A stretch of 64,000 nucleotides of DNA from Coprococcus aceti (GTDB taxonomy: Bacteria; Bacillota; Clostridia; Lachnospirales; Lachnospiraceae): assembly GCF_025567285.1 (NCBI RefSeq), contig NZ_JAOQJT010000004.1:62001-126000 (forward strand), given 5' to 3'. Shown here in pieces: positions 36,011-45,309 of the stretch. The notes under the pieces were generated by a model, which was not told where the DNA came from, did no database searches, and was given only the letters and a program-made list of their open reading frames with translations. The translations under genes were made by a program, and so were the position numbers. Positions within the stretch are counted from its first letter, which is position 1, and every line of letters starts with the position of its first letter.

Positions 36011-36122
36011 AAGGTCACAAAATTATCGCAAACATAAAGAAAAAGCCAGAAAGATACAAAAAACAGAAAAGTTGAATCATTCAGAGGAAAATAAGCAAAA
36101 AAGATACAGTTTTACGCACAAA

Positions 36123-36178
36123 AAAAGCAGAGACAACTCACACAAAACACAAAGAATGTGTGAACTGTCTCTGCTTTT
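36123..36178. terminator. Bidirectional terminator between FtsX gene and typA
   Basis: AAAAGCAGAGACA pairs with TGTCTCTGCTTTT (36123-36135 with 36166-36178), with an inner CACAC/GTGTG. A and T runs on both sides fit convergent genes. Confidence 0.88.
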
Positions 36179-36253
36179 GTTGTATATCCCGTGATGGATC
36201 CACATCCTTACAGTGTACGGGCTTCACTATCTCAAAGGACTTTTCGTCCGTCC

Positions 36254-38080
36254 TTATTTCCTGTTGGCTCTGTAACGAAGAGTATGGTCAAGAATCTTCT
36301 TACGGATTCTGAATGACTTTGGTGTGATCTCCAGAAGCTCATCAGTGTCGATGAAGTCAAGAGCCTGCTCAAGACTCATCACCTTTGGAGGTGAAAGCTT
36401 GAGAGCATCATCTGATCCTGAAGAACGTGTGTTGGTAAGCTGCTTCTTCTTGCAGACATTGACCTCCATGTCTTCAGCACGAGGATTCTCACCTACAACC
36501 ATACCGGCGTAAACCTGCTCACCAGGTCCGATGAACAGTGTTCCACGCTCCTGTGCGTTGAAAAGACCATATGTGATCGAAGTACCTGACTCGAATGCGA
36601 TGAGTGATCCCTTTGAACGGTAGCTCATGTCACCCTTGTATGGAAGATACTCGTCAAATGTTGTGTTGATGATACCTGTACCCTTGGTAGCTGTCATGAA
36701 GTCACCACGGAATCCGATAAGTCCACGGGATGGAACAGAGAACTCAAGTCTTGTGGTTCCATTTCCTGTAGGAGCCATTCCCTGAAGCTCACCCTTTCTC
36801 TGGTTCAGCATGTTGATGATAGTACCTGCAAATTCGTCAGGAACATCTATATAAGCGATCTCAAATGGCTCAAGCTTATGTCCGAGCTCATCTTCCTTGT
36901 AGATAACCTCAGCCTTACTTACTGCAAATTCATAACCTTCACGTCTCATGTTCTCGATGAGGACTGACAGGTGAAGCTCACCACGGCCTGAAACCTTGAA
37001 AGCCTCAGTTGTGTCAGTCTCCTCAACTCGGAGGCTGACATCTGTGTTCAGCTCTCTGAAAAGTCTCTCACGGAGATGTCTTGATGTTACGAACTTACCT
37101 TCCTTGCCTGCGAGAGGAGAGTCATTTACCATGAATGTCATGGCGATGGTTGGCTCAGAAATCTTCTGGAAAGGAATTGGGTCAGGATTCTCAGGGGAGC
37201 AGAGAGTATCACCTATCTGTACATCTGCGATGCCTGAAACAGCAACGATAGAACCTATCTGTGCTTCCTTAACCTCTATCTTGTTAAGACCCTCATACTC
37301 GAAAAGCTTTCCGATACGAACCCTCTCGAGCTTGTCCGGGTCATGCTCATTTACTATGACAAGATCCTCATTTACCTTGAGGACACCATTGTCGACCTTG
37401 CCGACACCGATACGTCCAACGTACTCGTTGTAGTCGATTGTGCTGACAAGCATCTGTACACCTGCCTCAGGATCGCCTGTAGGAGCAGGAATGTAATCAA
37501 TTATAGTGTCGAACAGAGGCTTCATGTCTGTGCCTGGCTTGGATGAGTCAAGTGTTGCATAACCGGACTTGGCAGAAGCAAATACAAATGGGCAGTCAAG
37601 CTGATCCTCATTTGCATCGAGCTCGATGAGGAGCTCAAGAACTTCGTCAACTACCTCGTCAGGACGTGCCTCAGGACGATCACATTTATTTACACATACG
37701 ATAACTGCAAGATTAAGCTCAAGAGCCTTCTTCAGAACGAACTTGGTCTGTGGCATAGGACCCTCAAATGCATCAACAACGAGGATTACTCCGTTTACCA
37801 TCTTAAGAACTCGCTCAACCTCACCGCCGAAGTCTGCATGACCCGGAGTATCAATGATGTTGATCTTGGTGCTTCCATATGTTACGGCAGTATTCTTGGA
37901 GAGGATAGTGATTCCTCTTTCACGCTCGATATCGTTGGAATCCATGACACGCTCAGCAACCTCCTGATTGTCACGGAACACACCGCTCTGCTTTAAGAGC
38001 TCGTCTACAAGTGTTGTTTTACCGTGGTCAACGTGGGCGATGATAGCCACATTTCTGATATCATCTCTTGTTATCTTCAT
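36254..38080 (-). CDS. typA: Ribosome-associated GTPase TypA/BipA
   Basis: A 608-residue translational GTPase. ATG 38080 (MKITRDDIRNVAI) is preferred over the TTG at 38101. G motifs are AHVDHGKTT (P-loop), DTPGHADFGGEVER (G3), and NKCDRPEA (G4). EF-G-like domains III and V and the BipA C-terminal domain follow. It acts in ribosome assembly and stress adaptation. The length matches the family. It is monocistronic on the minus strand. Confidence 0.97.
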   Translation of the reverse strand: MKITRDDIRNVAIIAHVDHGKTTLVDELLKQSGVFRDNQEVAERVMDSNDIERERGITILSKNTAVTYGSTKINIIDTPGHADFGGEVERVLKMVNGVILVVDAFEGPMPQTKFVLKKALELNLAVIVCVNKCDRPEARPDEVVDEVLELLIELDANEDQLDCPFVFASAKSGYATLDSSKPGTDMKPLFDTIIDYIPAPTGDPEAGVQMLVSTIDYNEYVGRIGVGKVDNGVLKVNEDLVIVNEHDPDKLERVRIGKLFEYEGLNKIEVKEAQIGSIVAVSGIADVQIGDTLCSPENPDPIPFQKISEPTIAMTFMVNDSPLAGKEGKFVTSRHLRERLFRELNTDVSLRVEETDTTEAFKVSGRGELHLSVLIENMRREGYEFAVSKAEVIYKEDELGHKLEPFEIAYIDVPDEFAGTIINMLNQRKGELQGMAPTGNGTTRLEFSVPSRGLIGFRGDFMTATKGTGIINTTFDEYLPYKGDMSYRSKGSLIAFESGTSITYGLFNAQERGTLFIGPGEQVYAGMVVGENPRAEDMEVNVCKKKQLTNTRSSGSDDALKLSPPKVMSLEQALDFIDTDELLEITPKSFRIRKKILDHTLRYRANRK

Positions 38081-38210
38081 AATTTTCACTCTTTCTTTCA
38101 AATTTAGTCTACTTTACAACGGTTAACATTCTAGCATAGTGAAAAAACCAATGCAATAATTATAATGTACAAAAATGTTGTAAAAATGAGGGCAAATGGC
38201 GGAAAAATGA

Positions 38211-39095
38211 TTATTTTGCAGCCGCTTTGAGCAGCATCTCTTTGAGTTCGTCAGGTGAGAACTTGTAATGAGAGTTGCAGAACTGGCAGTTGACCTCTAT
38301 AGGCTCGCCCTCCTCGAGAAGGCTTGCGATCTCTTTTTTGCCAAGGCTGAGTACCGCATTGTAGTATCTCTCCTTGCTGCAGTTGCAGTGCCACTCGGTA
38401 GGCAACTCATCGGTCACTACAACGTCATATCCTTCAAATACATCCTTGATGATGTCAAGAGGAGTCTTGCCCGCATCGAGGAGACTGGTGATAGAAGAAA
38501 ACTCGTTAAGTCTCTTCTCAAGAACGTCTATGAGCTCATCCGATGCAAATGGCATAAGCTGTATGATGAAGCCGCCTGCCTGTTTGACGGTGTTGTCCTT
38601 CTCCATGAGAACACCAAGGGCAACAGATGTAGGAATCTGCTCAGATGTCGCAAAGTAATAAGTAAGATCTTCGGCAATCTCACCGGACACGAGCTGTGTC
38701 TGACCGACATAAGGCTCCTTGAGACCGATATCCTTGATAACTGAAAGCACGCCGAGATCAAGTGCCTTGGCAACATCCAGCTTACCCTTGTCATTTGCGT
38801 GAAGGATAACGTTTGGATTGTTGACATATCCCTTGACTCTTGAATGTGCGTCTGCAGTTACGGTAAGTCCTCCGATCGGTCCGTTGCACTGGATCTGAAG
38901 TGTGAGTACGTCGGACTCGTTCTTGCACTGTGCTCCCATAAGTGCTCCTGCTGTGAGCAGTCTTCCAAGTGCGGCTGTAGCCACAGGGCTTGTGTTGTGG
39001 ATAGATCTTGCAGTCTCCACGATATCTCTTGTTGTTCCGGCGAAGAATCTTACCTGATTGTTCGCCGCCATACCTCTTATTATATGATCGCTCAT
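38211..39095 (-). CDS. hslO: Redox-regulated chaperone Hsp33
   Basis: A 294-residue protein with the Hsp33 N-terminal domain (opening MSDHIIRGMAANNQVRFFA) and a C-terminal zinc switch made of CNCSKERY and CQFCNSHYKF (CxC...CxxC, about residues 237-270). In the reduced state Zn2+ is held by these four Cys. Oxidation releases it and activates holdase activity. GAGG precedes the start. It is 130 bp upstream of typA on the same strand, without an evident terminator. Confidence 0.96.
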   Translation of the reverse strand: MSDHIIRGMAANNQVRFFAGTTRDIVETARSIHNTSPVATAALGRLLTAGALMGAQCKNESDVLTLQIQCNGPIGGLTVTADAHSRVKGYVNNPNVILHANDKGKLDVAKALDLGVLSVIKDIGLKEPYVGQTQLVSGEIAEDLTYYFATSEQIPTSVALGVLMEKDNTVKQAGGFIIQLMPFASDELIDVLEKRLNEFSSITSLLDAGKTPLDIIKDVFEGYDVVVTDELPTEWHCNCSKERYYNAVLSLGKKEIASLLEEGEPIEVNCQFCNSHYKFSPDELKEMLLKAAAK

Positions 39096-39238
39096 GTTGT
39101 ATACCTCGCTATTCTATGTTGATTAGTTTTGTTACATTTTGAAATCTGTCCGGTTATCTCTATATATAATCGCATTATAATTAATGATATATTGGACAAT
39201 CTTCACCATTTTATATTATGAATGATGATAAGACAAGC

Positions 39239-40042
39239 CTATTCATAGTGTTTGTTATCCTGGTGTGTCTCCCTTGCAACCACGTATACCCTTTCACTGG
39301 AATCTGTGGCTGGCAGCCATGTAAATGCATCGTACATGGCAACGAGCTCCATGCCTGAGTCAGCAACGCATGTCCTCATGTCATCAAGGGTCAGGCCTCG
39401 CTGATAATGGAATTCCTGATACTTCCTGTATAGAGGACACTCATCATCCGGTTCAATGCCTGATTCTGGGTATTCTGGGAGAAACAGGCTGAGAGCCAGC
39501 TCATTTATATCGGTTTCCGTATCGTAGTAGTTATCCCAGATAAAGCTCACGTCGTCCCTGTCCTCGGCTATGGTGCTGTCGGCAACCACATCCTTGAAAT
39601 AATGGCGGGTCTTGAAGTCGCAGATAAATATGCCCTTTGATTCGAGATAGTTATTTGCCAGCCTGAATACATGTGTGATATCTGAAAGCTCAGTGAGATA
39701 GTTGATGCTGTCACACACACATACGATGGCATTCACCGTGCCGAAGAGCTCAAATTCCCTCATGTCCTGCATGAGATACAAGATGGATTCGTGACCTGTA
39801 TCAAGTTTTTTTTCATTTGCCACCTCAAGCATCTCATATGAATTGTCGATACCGATCATGTCGTATCCGGCATCCGCAAGCCTTTCCGTTATCTCTCCGG
39901 TGCCACATCCAAGCTCACATATGAGCCCTTCGTTCACTCCGTATTTTCTCAAAACTTCTATTATATATGTGCACCAGTCATCATATGGAATGTTGTCCAT
40001 CAGTTCATCATAGACACTGGCGAATACCTCATAAGCGTTCAT
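39239..40042 (-). CDS. Class I SAM-dependent methyltransferase
   Basis: A 267-residue Rossmann-fold methyltransferase. The SAM-binding motif I is LICELGCGTGEITERLA (about residues 40-55), then IGIDNSYEML (motif II), the QDMREF segment and VCVCDSINYL. The acceptor cannot be told. AAGGAGGAAGC precedes the ATG at 40042. It lies 144 bp from hslO, in the same direction. Confidence 0.9.
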   Translation of the reverse strand: MNAYEVFASVYDELMDNIPYDDWCTYIIEVLRKYGVNEGLICELGCGTGEITERLADAGYDMIGIDNSYEMLEVANEKKLDTGHESILYLMQDMREFELFGTVNAIVCVCDSINYLTELSDITHVFRLANNYLESKGIFICDFKTRHYFKDVVADSTIAEDRDDVSFIWDNYYDTETDINELALSLFLPEYPESGIEPDDECPLYRKYQEFHYQRGLTLDDMRTCVADSGMELVAMYDAFTWLPATDSSERVYVVARETHQDNKHYE

Positions 40043-40233
40043 GCTTCCTCCTTCAGCCTGCGCTGGTCAAATCTCTTGATAACAGTTTGAATTGTACCAC
40101 AGCTTAAGTTTTATAGTAAACTGCAATAAATAATTATGCATAAAATTCGAATGATTGTTGAAGAAACTTAAAATAGCATTTATTATGTTACTGGGCAGAA
40201 CAAATATAAAAATCAGAAAGAGGACAAGCAGAG

Positions 40234-40734
40234 ATGGAATACTGGGATATTTACGATGTAAACAAGCAGCCTACAGGGCGCACGATGAAGAGAAATGACT
40301 GGAATATGAAACCGGGGGATTATCACCTCACAGTGCTCGGGGTGCTCCAGAACAGAGAGGGAAAGTATCTGATAACCAAGCGTGTCATGACAAAGGCGTG
40401 GGCAGCAGGCTGGTGGGAGGTATCCGGCGGCGGAGTGCAGGCAGGAGAGTCATCCATAGAGGCTGTCAGACGAGAGGTAATAGAGGAGACAGGCATAGAC
40501 GTAAGTGATTTCGATGGAGGCTTGCAGTTTACATATAGGAGAGATAACCCGGATGAGAAGGACAACTACTTTGTGGATGTCTATAAGTTTACTGGAGATT
40601 TTTCGGAAATAGATATCAGGCCTCAGGAGGCGGAGACTGATGGTTTTAAGCTGGCAACTCTGGATGAGATAAAGGAATATGCAGAGCAGGGAATCTTCCT
40701 TCATTATGACAGTATCAAGAAAGTGTTTGAATAA
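40234..40734 (+). CDS. NUDIX hydrolase
   Basis: A 166-residue protein with a complete Nudix box (GGVQAGESSIEAVRREVIEETGID, residues about 70-93, spacing GX5EX7REUXEEXGU). The N-terminus (EYWDIYDVNKQPTGRTMKR) matches the IDI-like/8-oxo-dGTPase-like group. It hydrolyses a nucleoside diphosphate derivative, substrate unknown. It starts 190 bp from the divergent methyltransferase gene. Confidence 0.92.
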   Translation: MEYWDIYDVNKQPTGRTMKRNDWNMKPGDYHLTVLGVLQNREGKYLITKRVMTKAWAAGWWEVSGGGVQAGESSIEAVRREVIEETGIDVSDFDGGLQFTYRRDNPDEKDNYFVDVYKFTGDFSEIDIRPQEAETDGFKLATLDEIKEYAEQGIFLHYDSIKKVFE

Positions 40735-40761
40735 GCCGGGCTGCTTATACCAAAAAACAGT

Positions 40762-40789
40762 TTGAAAAACACGGCATATATGCTAATAT
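40762..40789 (+). promoter_or_regulatory. Possible leuS promoter
   Basis: TTGAAA (40762-40767) and TAATAT (40784-40789) are spaced by 16 bp, about 80 bp before leuS. No T-box is present in this leader, unlike aspS. Confidence 0.4.
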
Positions 40790-40867
40790 AGTTAAGATTA
40801 GAGAGGAATCGGGCGAAAAAGCGTTATAAAGCCTGAAAAGATAAATTTCAAGGAGGCATTTTCAAAA

Positions 40868-43285
40868 ATGGCTGAGACATACAACCACAAAGTCGTTGAA
40901 GGAAAGTGGCAGAAGGTCTGGGATGACAACAAGGCATTTGCTGCTACAGATGATTATTCAAAACCAAAGTATTATGCGTTAGTTGAATTCCCATACCCAT
41001 CAGGACAGGGACTTCACGTAGGTCATCCAAGACCATACACAGCGCTTGATATAGTAGCAAGAAAGAGAAGAATGCAGGGCTACAACGTTCTGTATCCAAT
41101 GGGCTGGGATGCATTTGGTCTCCCTACAGAGAACTATGCGATCAAGAACAAGATCCATCCAAAGGAAGTAACCAAGACAAATGTTGCAAGATTCAAAAAG
41201 CAGCTCCACTCACTTGGATATTCATTTGACTGGGACAGAGAGATCAACACGACAGATCCTGAGTACTACAAGTGGACACAGTGGATATTCCTTAAGCTTT
41301 TCAAGGCAGGTCTCGCATACAAGAAGGAGATGCCTATCAACTGGTGTACATCATGTAAGGTTGGCCTTGCAAATGAGGAAGTTGTCAACGGCGTATGTGA
41401 GCGTTGTGGCAGTGAGGTTGTCCGCAAGGTTAAGTCTGAGTGGATGCTCAAGATTACAGATTACGCAGACAAGCTCATTGAAGGACTTGACGGCGTGGAT
41501 TACATCGAGCGTGTAAAGGTTTCACAGAAGAACTGGATCGGACGATCAACAGGAGCTGAGGTAGATTTCTCAGTAAAGGGCAAAGAGGACAAGCTCCGCA
41601 TATATACAACAAGATGCGATACATTATTCGGAGTAACATACATGGTTGTTTCACCAGAGCATCCAATCCTTGACAAGTACAAGGACGAGATCAGCAACTG
41701 GTCAGACATCGAGGCATACCGTGAGCAGGCAGCGAAGAAGAGCGACTTTGAGCGTTCAGAGCTTGCAAAGGATAAGACTGGTGTATGCATAGACGGACTC
41801 ACAGCAATCAACCCTGTAAATGGCAAGGAGATTCCTATATACGTATCAGACTATGTACTCATGAGCTACGGAACGGGTGCTATCATGGCGGTTCCTGCAC
41901 ATGATGACAGAGACTGGGAATTTGCAAAGAAGTTCGGACTTCCACTCATCCAGGTTGTTGCAAAGGATGGCGAGGAAGTAGATATAAATGAGGCTGCATT
42001 TACAGACGTGGCAACAGGAGTGCTCATCAACTCAGATTTCCTCAACGGCCTTGAGGTAAAGGATGCAAAGGAGAAGATGATCAAGTTCCTTGAGGAGAAG
42101 GGTATCGGTCAGGCAAAGACCAACTACAAGCTCCGTGACTGGGTATTCTCACGTCAGAGATACTGGGGCGAGCCAATTCCTATCGTTCACTGCGATAAGT
42201 GTGGTTATGTTCCAATCGACGAGAGCCAGCTTCCACTTCTCCTTCCGGAGGTTGACAGTTACATGCCGACAGACAATGGTGAGTCACCACTTGCAGCTAT
42301 GACAGACTGGGTAAACACCACATGTCCATGCTGTGGCGGTTCGGCAAAGAGAGAGACGGATACCATGCCACAGTGGGCTGGATCATCATGGTATTTCCTC
42401 AGATATACAGATCCTCACAACACAGAGGCTCTTGCAAGCAAGGAGGCACTCAAGTACTGGCTTCCTGTTGACTGGTACAACGGAGGAATGGAGCATACAA
42501 CACTTCACCTTCTGTATTCAAGATTCTGGCACAAGTTCCTGTACGATCAGGGCGTAGTTCCTACATCAGAGCCATACCAGAAGAGAACATCACATGGTAT
42601 GATCCTCGGTGAGAACGGTGAGAAGATGAGTAAGTCAAGAGGCAACGTTGTAAATCCTGACGACATCGTAGATGTATATGGCGCAGATACACTTCGTACC
42701 TACGAGATGTTCATCGGAGCATTTGACCTTGCAGCTTCATGGTCAGAGGATGGTGTCAAGGGATGTAGAAGATTCCTCGACAGAGTATGGAAGCTTCAGG
42801 ACAGTGTGACAGACGAGAAGGGCTACTCCAAGGATATGGAGACCAAGATGCACCAGGTTATCAAGAAGGTTTCAAATGACTTCGAGAACCTGAAGTACAA
42901 CACAGCTATCGCAGCCATGATGGCACTTCTCAACGACTTCTACAAGAAGGGAAGCGTTACAGCAGATGAGTTCAAGACACTGCTCATCCTGTTAAACCCT
43001 GTTGCACCTCATATCACAGAGGAGCTGTGGTCAGTAAAGAACTATGGCGGATATGTATATCAGCAGACATGGCCAGAGTTCGATGAGGCAAAGACAGTAG
43101 AGTCAACAGTTGAGATTGCTGTACAGATCAACGGTAAGACGAAGGCAACACTTGCAATCGGCAAGGAAGATCCTAAGGATGAGGTTATCGCAAAGGCTAA
43201 GGAAGTAATCGCCGACAAGCTCACAGGTAACGTTATCAAGGAGATCTATGTTCCTGGACGTATTGTGAATATTGTTATGAAATAA
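40868..43285 (+). CDS. leuS: Leucyl-tRNA synthetase
   Basis: An 805-residue class I synthetase with the HIGH-type signature (FPYPSGQGLHVGHPRPYTA, residues about 38-56), the CP1 editing domain (about 220-420), two zinc-binding Cys clusters (CTSCKVG...CERCG and CDKCGYV...CPCCGG) and the KMSKS loop (GEKMSKSRGNVV, about residue 580). The length is normal for bacteria. AAGGAGG precedes the ATG. It is monocistronic with a hairpin after it. Confidence 0.98.
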   Translation: MAETYNHKVVEGKWQKVWDDNKAFAATDDYSKPKYYALVEFPYPSGQGLHVGHPRPYTALDIVARKRRMQGYNVLYPMGWDAFGLPTENYAIKNKIHPKEVTKTNVARFKKQLHSLGYSFDWDREINTTDPEYYKWTQWIFLKLFKAGLAYKKEMPINWCTSCKVGLANEEVVNGVCERCGSEVVRKVKSEWMLKITDYADKLIEGLDGVDYIERVKVSQKNWIGRSTGAEVDFSVKGKEDKLRIYTTRCDTLFGVTYMVVSPEHPILDKYKDEISNWSDIEAYREQAAKKSDFERSELAKDKTGVCIDGLTAINPVNGKEIPIYVSDYVLMSYGTGAIMAVPAHDDRDWEFAKKFGLPLIQVVAKDGEEVDINEAAFTDVATGVLINSDFLNGLEVKDAKEKMIKFLEEKGIGQAKTNYKLRDWVFSRQRYWGEPIPIVHCDKCGYVPIDESQLPLLLPEVDSYMPTDNGESPLAAMTDWVNTTCPCCGGSAKRETDTMPQWAGSSWYFLRYTDPHNTEALASKEALKYWLPVDWYNGGMEHTTLHLLYSRFWHKFLYDQGVVPTSEPYQKRTSHGMILGENGEKMSKSRGNVVNPDDIVDVYGADTLRTYEMFIGAFDLAASWSEDGVKGCRRFLDRVWKLQDSVTDEKGYSKDMETKMHQVIKKVSNDFENLKYNTAIAAMMALLNDFYKKGSVTADEFKTLLILLNPVAPHITEELWSVKNYGGYVYQQTWPEFDEAKTVESTVEIAVQINGKTKATLAIGKEDPKDEVIAKAKEVIADKLTGNVIKEIYVPGRIVNIVMK

Positions 43286-43300
43286 AAAACTATAAACATG

Positions 43301-43336
43301 AGAAAGCCACATGGAGAAAAATCCATGTGGCTTTCT
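43301..43336. terminator. Hairpin between leuS and XRE gene, probable terminator
   Basis: A perfect 15-bp stem (43301-43315 with 43322-43336) with a 6-nt loop. The T run is short, so its efficiency is uncertain. It lies between convergent genes. Confidence 0.7.
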
Positions 43337-43364
43337 TGATGTTAAATATATATCGGATTATCAT

Positions 43365-43706
43365 TTATTTCAGATAAGGCAGCAGATTCTTGAGTGCGCT
43401 GTATGCACTGTCACGTTTGTACAGTGGTATCGATTCCACCAGTCTGTCAAGATCGTCATGAGTGATATAATCCTTGTTCTCGGGGGTGGTGGCCGGTTCC
43501 TTTCCGAACACCAGAAAATCCAGTGGCGCATCAAGAACAGTTGAGATATTGGCGAGAGTATATATACTCATACTTTTGTATCCATGTTCCAGCTCATACA
43601 CATAATGAGGAGACACTTTTATTTTCTCGGCAAGCTGTTCCTGAGTAAGATTATGAGCCTTTCTCACATTTCTTATCCGCAATCCCAAGTCAAAGATATC
43701 TATCAC
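43365..43706 (-). CDS. XRE-family transcriptional regulator
   Basis: A 113-residue protein. GTG at 43706 is the likely start because GGAGGT lies just upstream on the minus strand, inside what would be an ATG frame from 43718. The HTH_3 domain spans about residues 8-62 (RIRNVRKAHNLTQEQLAEKIKVSPHYVYELEHGYKSMSIYTLANI). The rest is helical. Three CTATCAG repeats lie upstream (43735-43828) and are candidate operators. The target genes are unknown, but the minus-strand cluster downstream of 43871 is the nearest candidate. Confidence 0.85.
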   Translation of the reverse strand: MIDIFDLGLRIRNVRKAHNLTQEQLAEKIKVSPHYVYELEHGYKSMSIYTLANISTVLDAPLDFLVFGKEPATTPENKDYITHDDLDRLVESIPLYKRDSAYSALKNLLPYLK

Positions 43707-43734
43707 AATAACCTCCATCTTGCTGAAACAATAT

Positions 43735-43828
43735 CTATCAGCTACATTTTATGCAAATAGTATCTGCCAATAACGGTATCGTCAGCCAGAAACTATCAGG
43801 TACAAAAATGTGAAACTATAGCTGATAG
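43735..43828. promoter_or_regulatory. CTATCAG operator-like repeats upstream of the XRE gene
   Basis: CTATCAG occurs at 43735-43741 and 43793-43799 on the plus strand and at 43828-43822 on the minus strand. The first and third extend to the perfect 10-bp inverted repeat CTATCAGCTA/TAGCTGATAG, and the first two share CTATCAG-N-TACA. Confidence 0.5.
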
Positions 43829-43870
43829 CCACAAAAATGAAATTGTGTTACATTCAGTGAAATGCATTTT

Positions 43871-44125
43871 TTACAGCATGGACTTTATCATATTTATCTT
43901 TTGTTTTTCCTGTGGAGACATGCCTTCGCTCAGAACATCCAGAACGATCTCGGACTCGGATCTGCTGAAGGAGAGATCCCTTTTTTGCAGTTCTTGGTTG
44001 ATCTCCATTAGCTGGGGGAGCATCTGCTCCGGAGTCATGGTGGACTGGGAGTTGGATAATCTGAGAAGAATTTCCCTTTTTAGCGGATGCATGTTTTTTA
44101 GTCTTGGGTCATTTTGAAGATTCAT
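43871..44125 (-). CDS. Hypothetical protein, second gene of a pair
   Basis: An 84-residue helical, charged protein of unknown function with no membrane segment (MNLQNDPRLKNMHPLKREILLRL). It starts two bases after the stop of the 160-residue gene before it, so the pair is co-translated. The clean spacing and conserved composition support a real gene. No family is recognised. Confidence 0.65.
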   Translation of the reverse strand: MNLQNDPRLKNMHPLKREILLRLSNSQSTMTPEQMLPQLMEINQELQKRDLSFSRSESEIVLDVLSEGMSPQEKQKINMIKSML

Positions 44126-44127
44126 GT

Positions 44128-44610
44128 TTAATATCCCTCCATATCATATTTTTCAAACAGGTCTTTGACGGAGCTGTATATATCCTGGGATGACTGGGAT
44201 TCAGTGTTGTCGTAGTTTTCTTCGCCCTCGGTTTCAGAGGCAGTTCTGCTTTGATAGTGCCGGTACAGAGAATCCGTGGATTGCTGTGTGTTCATGGCTT
44301 CCATGGTCTTCATCATATCTATGGCTTTTTTCATGCTGGCAAACTGGTCCCTGATATCGGGAAATCCACACCCGGCAAGGGATGACAGTATATCATCCTG
44401 ATTGTTTATATCTTTGTGGAGTCCACAGGAGTTTACATAATTTGTATCGCGCAGAGCATTCAATATGGTCTGAAGTTCCATGATCTTTATGTACATTGCC
44501 AGAGGAGCTTTCATACGGTCATCCACAAATGGGAGAATGGCCTCCATCATGAACAGGCGGTCATCTTTTATTAAGTTGTCCAGTGGATGATGGAAGTTGC
44601 CATTAAACAT
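44128..44610 (-). CDS. Hypothetical protein, first gene of a pair
   Basis: A 160-residue protein of unknown function. Its first 60 residues (VDDRMKAPLAMYIKIMELQTIL) are helical. The C-terminal half (about 115-160) is Ser/Glu-rich and probably disordered. It is immediately followed by the 84-residue gene at 43871-44125. No TM helix is evident. The two are likely one functional unit. Confidence 0.65.
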   Translation of the reverse strand: MFNGNFHHPLDNLIKDDRLFMMEAILPFVDDRMKAPLAMYIKIMELQTILNALRDTNYVNSCGLHKDINNQDDILSSLAGCGFPDIRDQFASMKKAIDMMKTMEAMNTQQSTDSLYRHYQSRTASETEGEENYDNTESQSSQDIYSSVKDLFEKYDMEGY

Positions 44611-44677
44611 ATGAAGCTCCGTTTCATGCAGTGATCACTTGGTAAGACAGCTATACTATATTCTATTGATTTTTAGT

Positions 44678-44709
44678 AAAAAAAATACCAGCAGAATTGC
44701 TTCTGCTGG
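44678..44709 (-). terminator. Terminator of the Cys/Gly-rich protein gene
   Basis: On the minus strand a 9-bp stem CCAGCAGAA/TTCTGCTGG (44709-44688) with a 4-nt loop is followed by a run of T. Confidence 0.88.
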
Positions 44710-44778
44710 CCACTTTCTGTGGATACCGGACAACCTTTCTGCCCGATATCCCGTTTATGGATAATGGTGAATCCGCTG

Positions 44779-45066
44779 TTAGCAGCAGCCGCAATCATTG
44801 CCGCCGCAGCCACCGCAGCCACATCCGTTGTTATTGCCACAGCCACCGCAGCAGAATAAGAGAAGGATGATCCAGATGCAGCTATTGTCATTGCCACAAC
44901 CGCTGTTTAAACCGAAACCATCGCCGCCGCAGCCACCGCAGCAGAGGAGAAGGATGATGATCAGAGTGCAACTGTTGCATCCACATGAACCTCCGCAAGA
45001 AAGTCCATTTCTGCCGCCACAGCTACAACCGCCACAGGCACACTGTGTTGCTGATAAATCACTCAT
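44779..45066 (-). CDS. Cys/Gly-rich small protein with two hydrophobic repeats
   Basis: A 95-residue protein with about a quarter Cys. Two similar units, SCTLIIILLLCCGGCGG (about 32-48) and SCIWIILLLFCCGGCG (about 62-77), each a short hydrophobic stretch plus CCGGCG, are separated by Gly/Asn/Cys-rich sequence. It resembles the clostridial proteins annotated as chorion-class high-cysteine HCB protein 13. The role is not established; it may be an exported or spore-coat-like component. GGAGG precedes the start, and it has its own terminator. Confidence 0.75.
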   Translation of the reverse strand: MSDLSATQCACGGCSCGGRNGLSCGGSCGCNSCTLIIILLLCCGGCGGDGFGLNSGCGNDNSCIWIILLLFCCGGCGNNNGCGCGGCGGNDCGCC

Positions 45067-45226
45067 GGTAAGCCTCCATTATTTTGTTCATGGTTTAACA
45101 TATTCGCATGAACATGATGTGTTACACATTTGTTCAAAAAATATTTTGTTTCATTTAAGATATCTAAAATGTGTTATAAAGCCGCCTTAAGGCATCCAAT
45201 TCGATGTTCTAAAAACAGATTTACTA

Positions 45227-45235
45227 TGCTATAAT
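45227..45235 (+). promoter_or_regulatory. Extended -10 promoter of the zinc-ribbon/TPM operon
   Basis: TGCTATAAT (45227-45235) is a perfect extended -10. It is followed by a small hairpin TACGCTGA/TCAGCGTA (45245-45263) in the leader. No clear -35 is visible. Confidence 0.5.
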
Positions 45236-45309
45236 AAGCGCAGGTACGCTGAGAATCAGCGTAGGAAGTTTGGAAGGAAAACGATAAAAAATGACAGGGG
45301 GAAGATAAC

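Noticed and set aside
36011..36122. Short Lys/Arg-rich frame after the FtsX gene
   Set aside because: It is an A-rich trailer with no ribosome site, directly before a terminator.
40735..40867. T-box or leader attenuator before leuS
   Set aside because: No TGGTACCGCGG core and no terminator/antiterminator pair are present in the 133-bp leader.
44798..45190. Plus-strand Pro/Gln/Leu-rich frame opposite the Cys/Gly-rich gene
   Set aside because: It is the exact antisense shadow of the Gly/Cys codons of the minus-strand gene, with no ribosome site or plausible composition.
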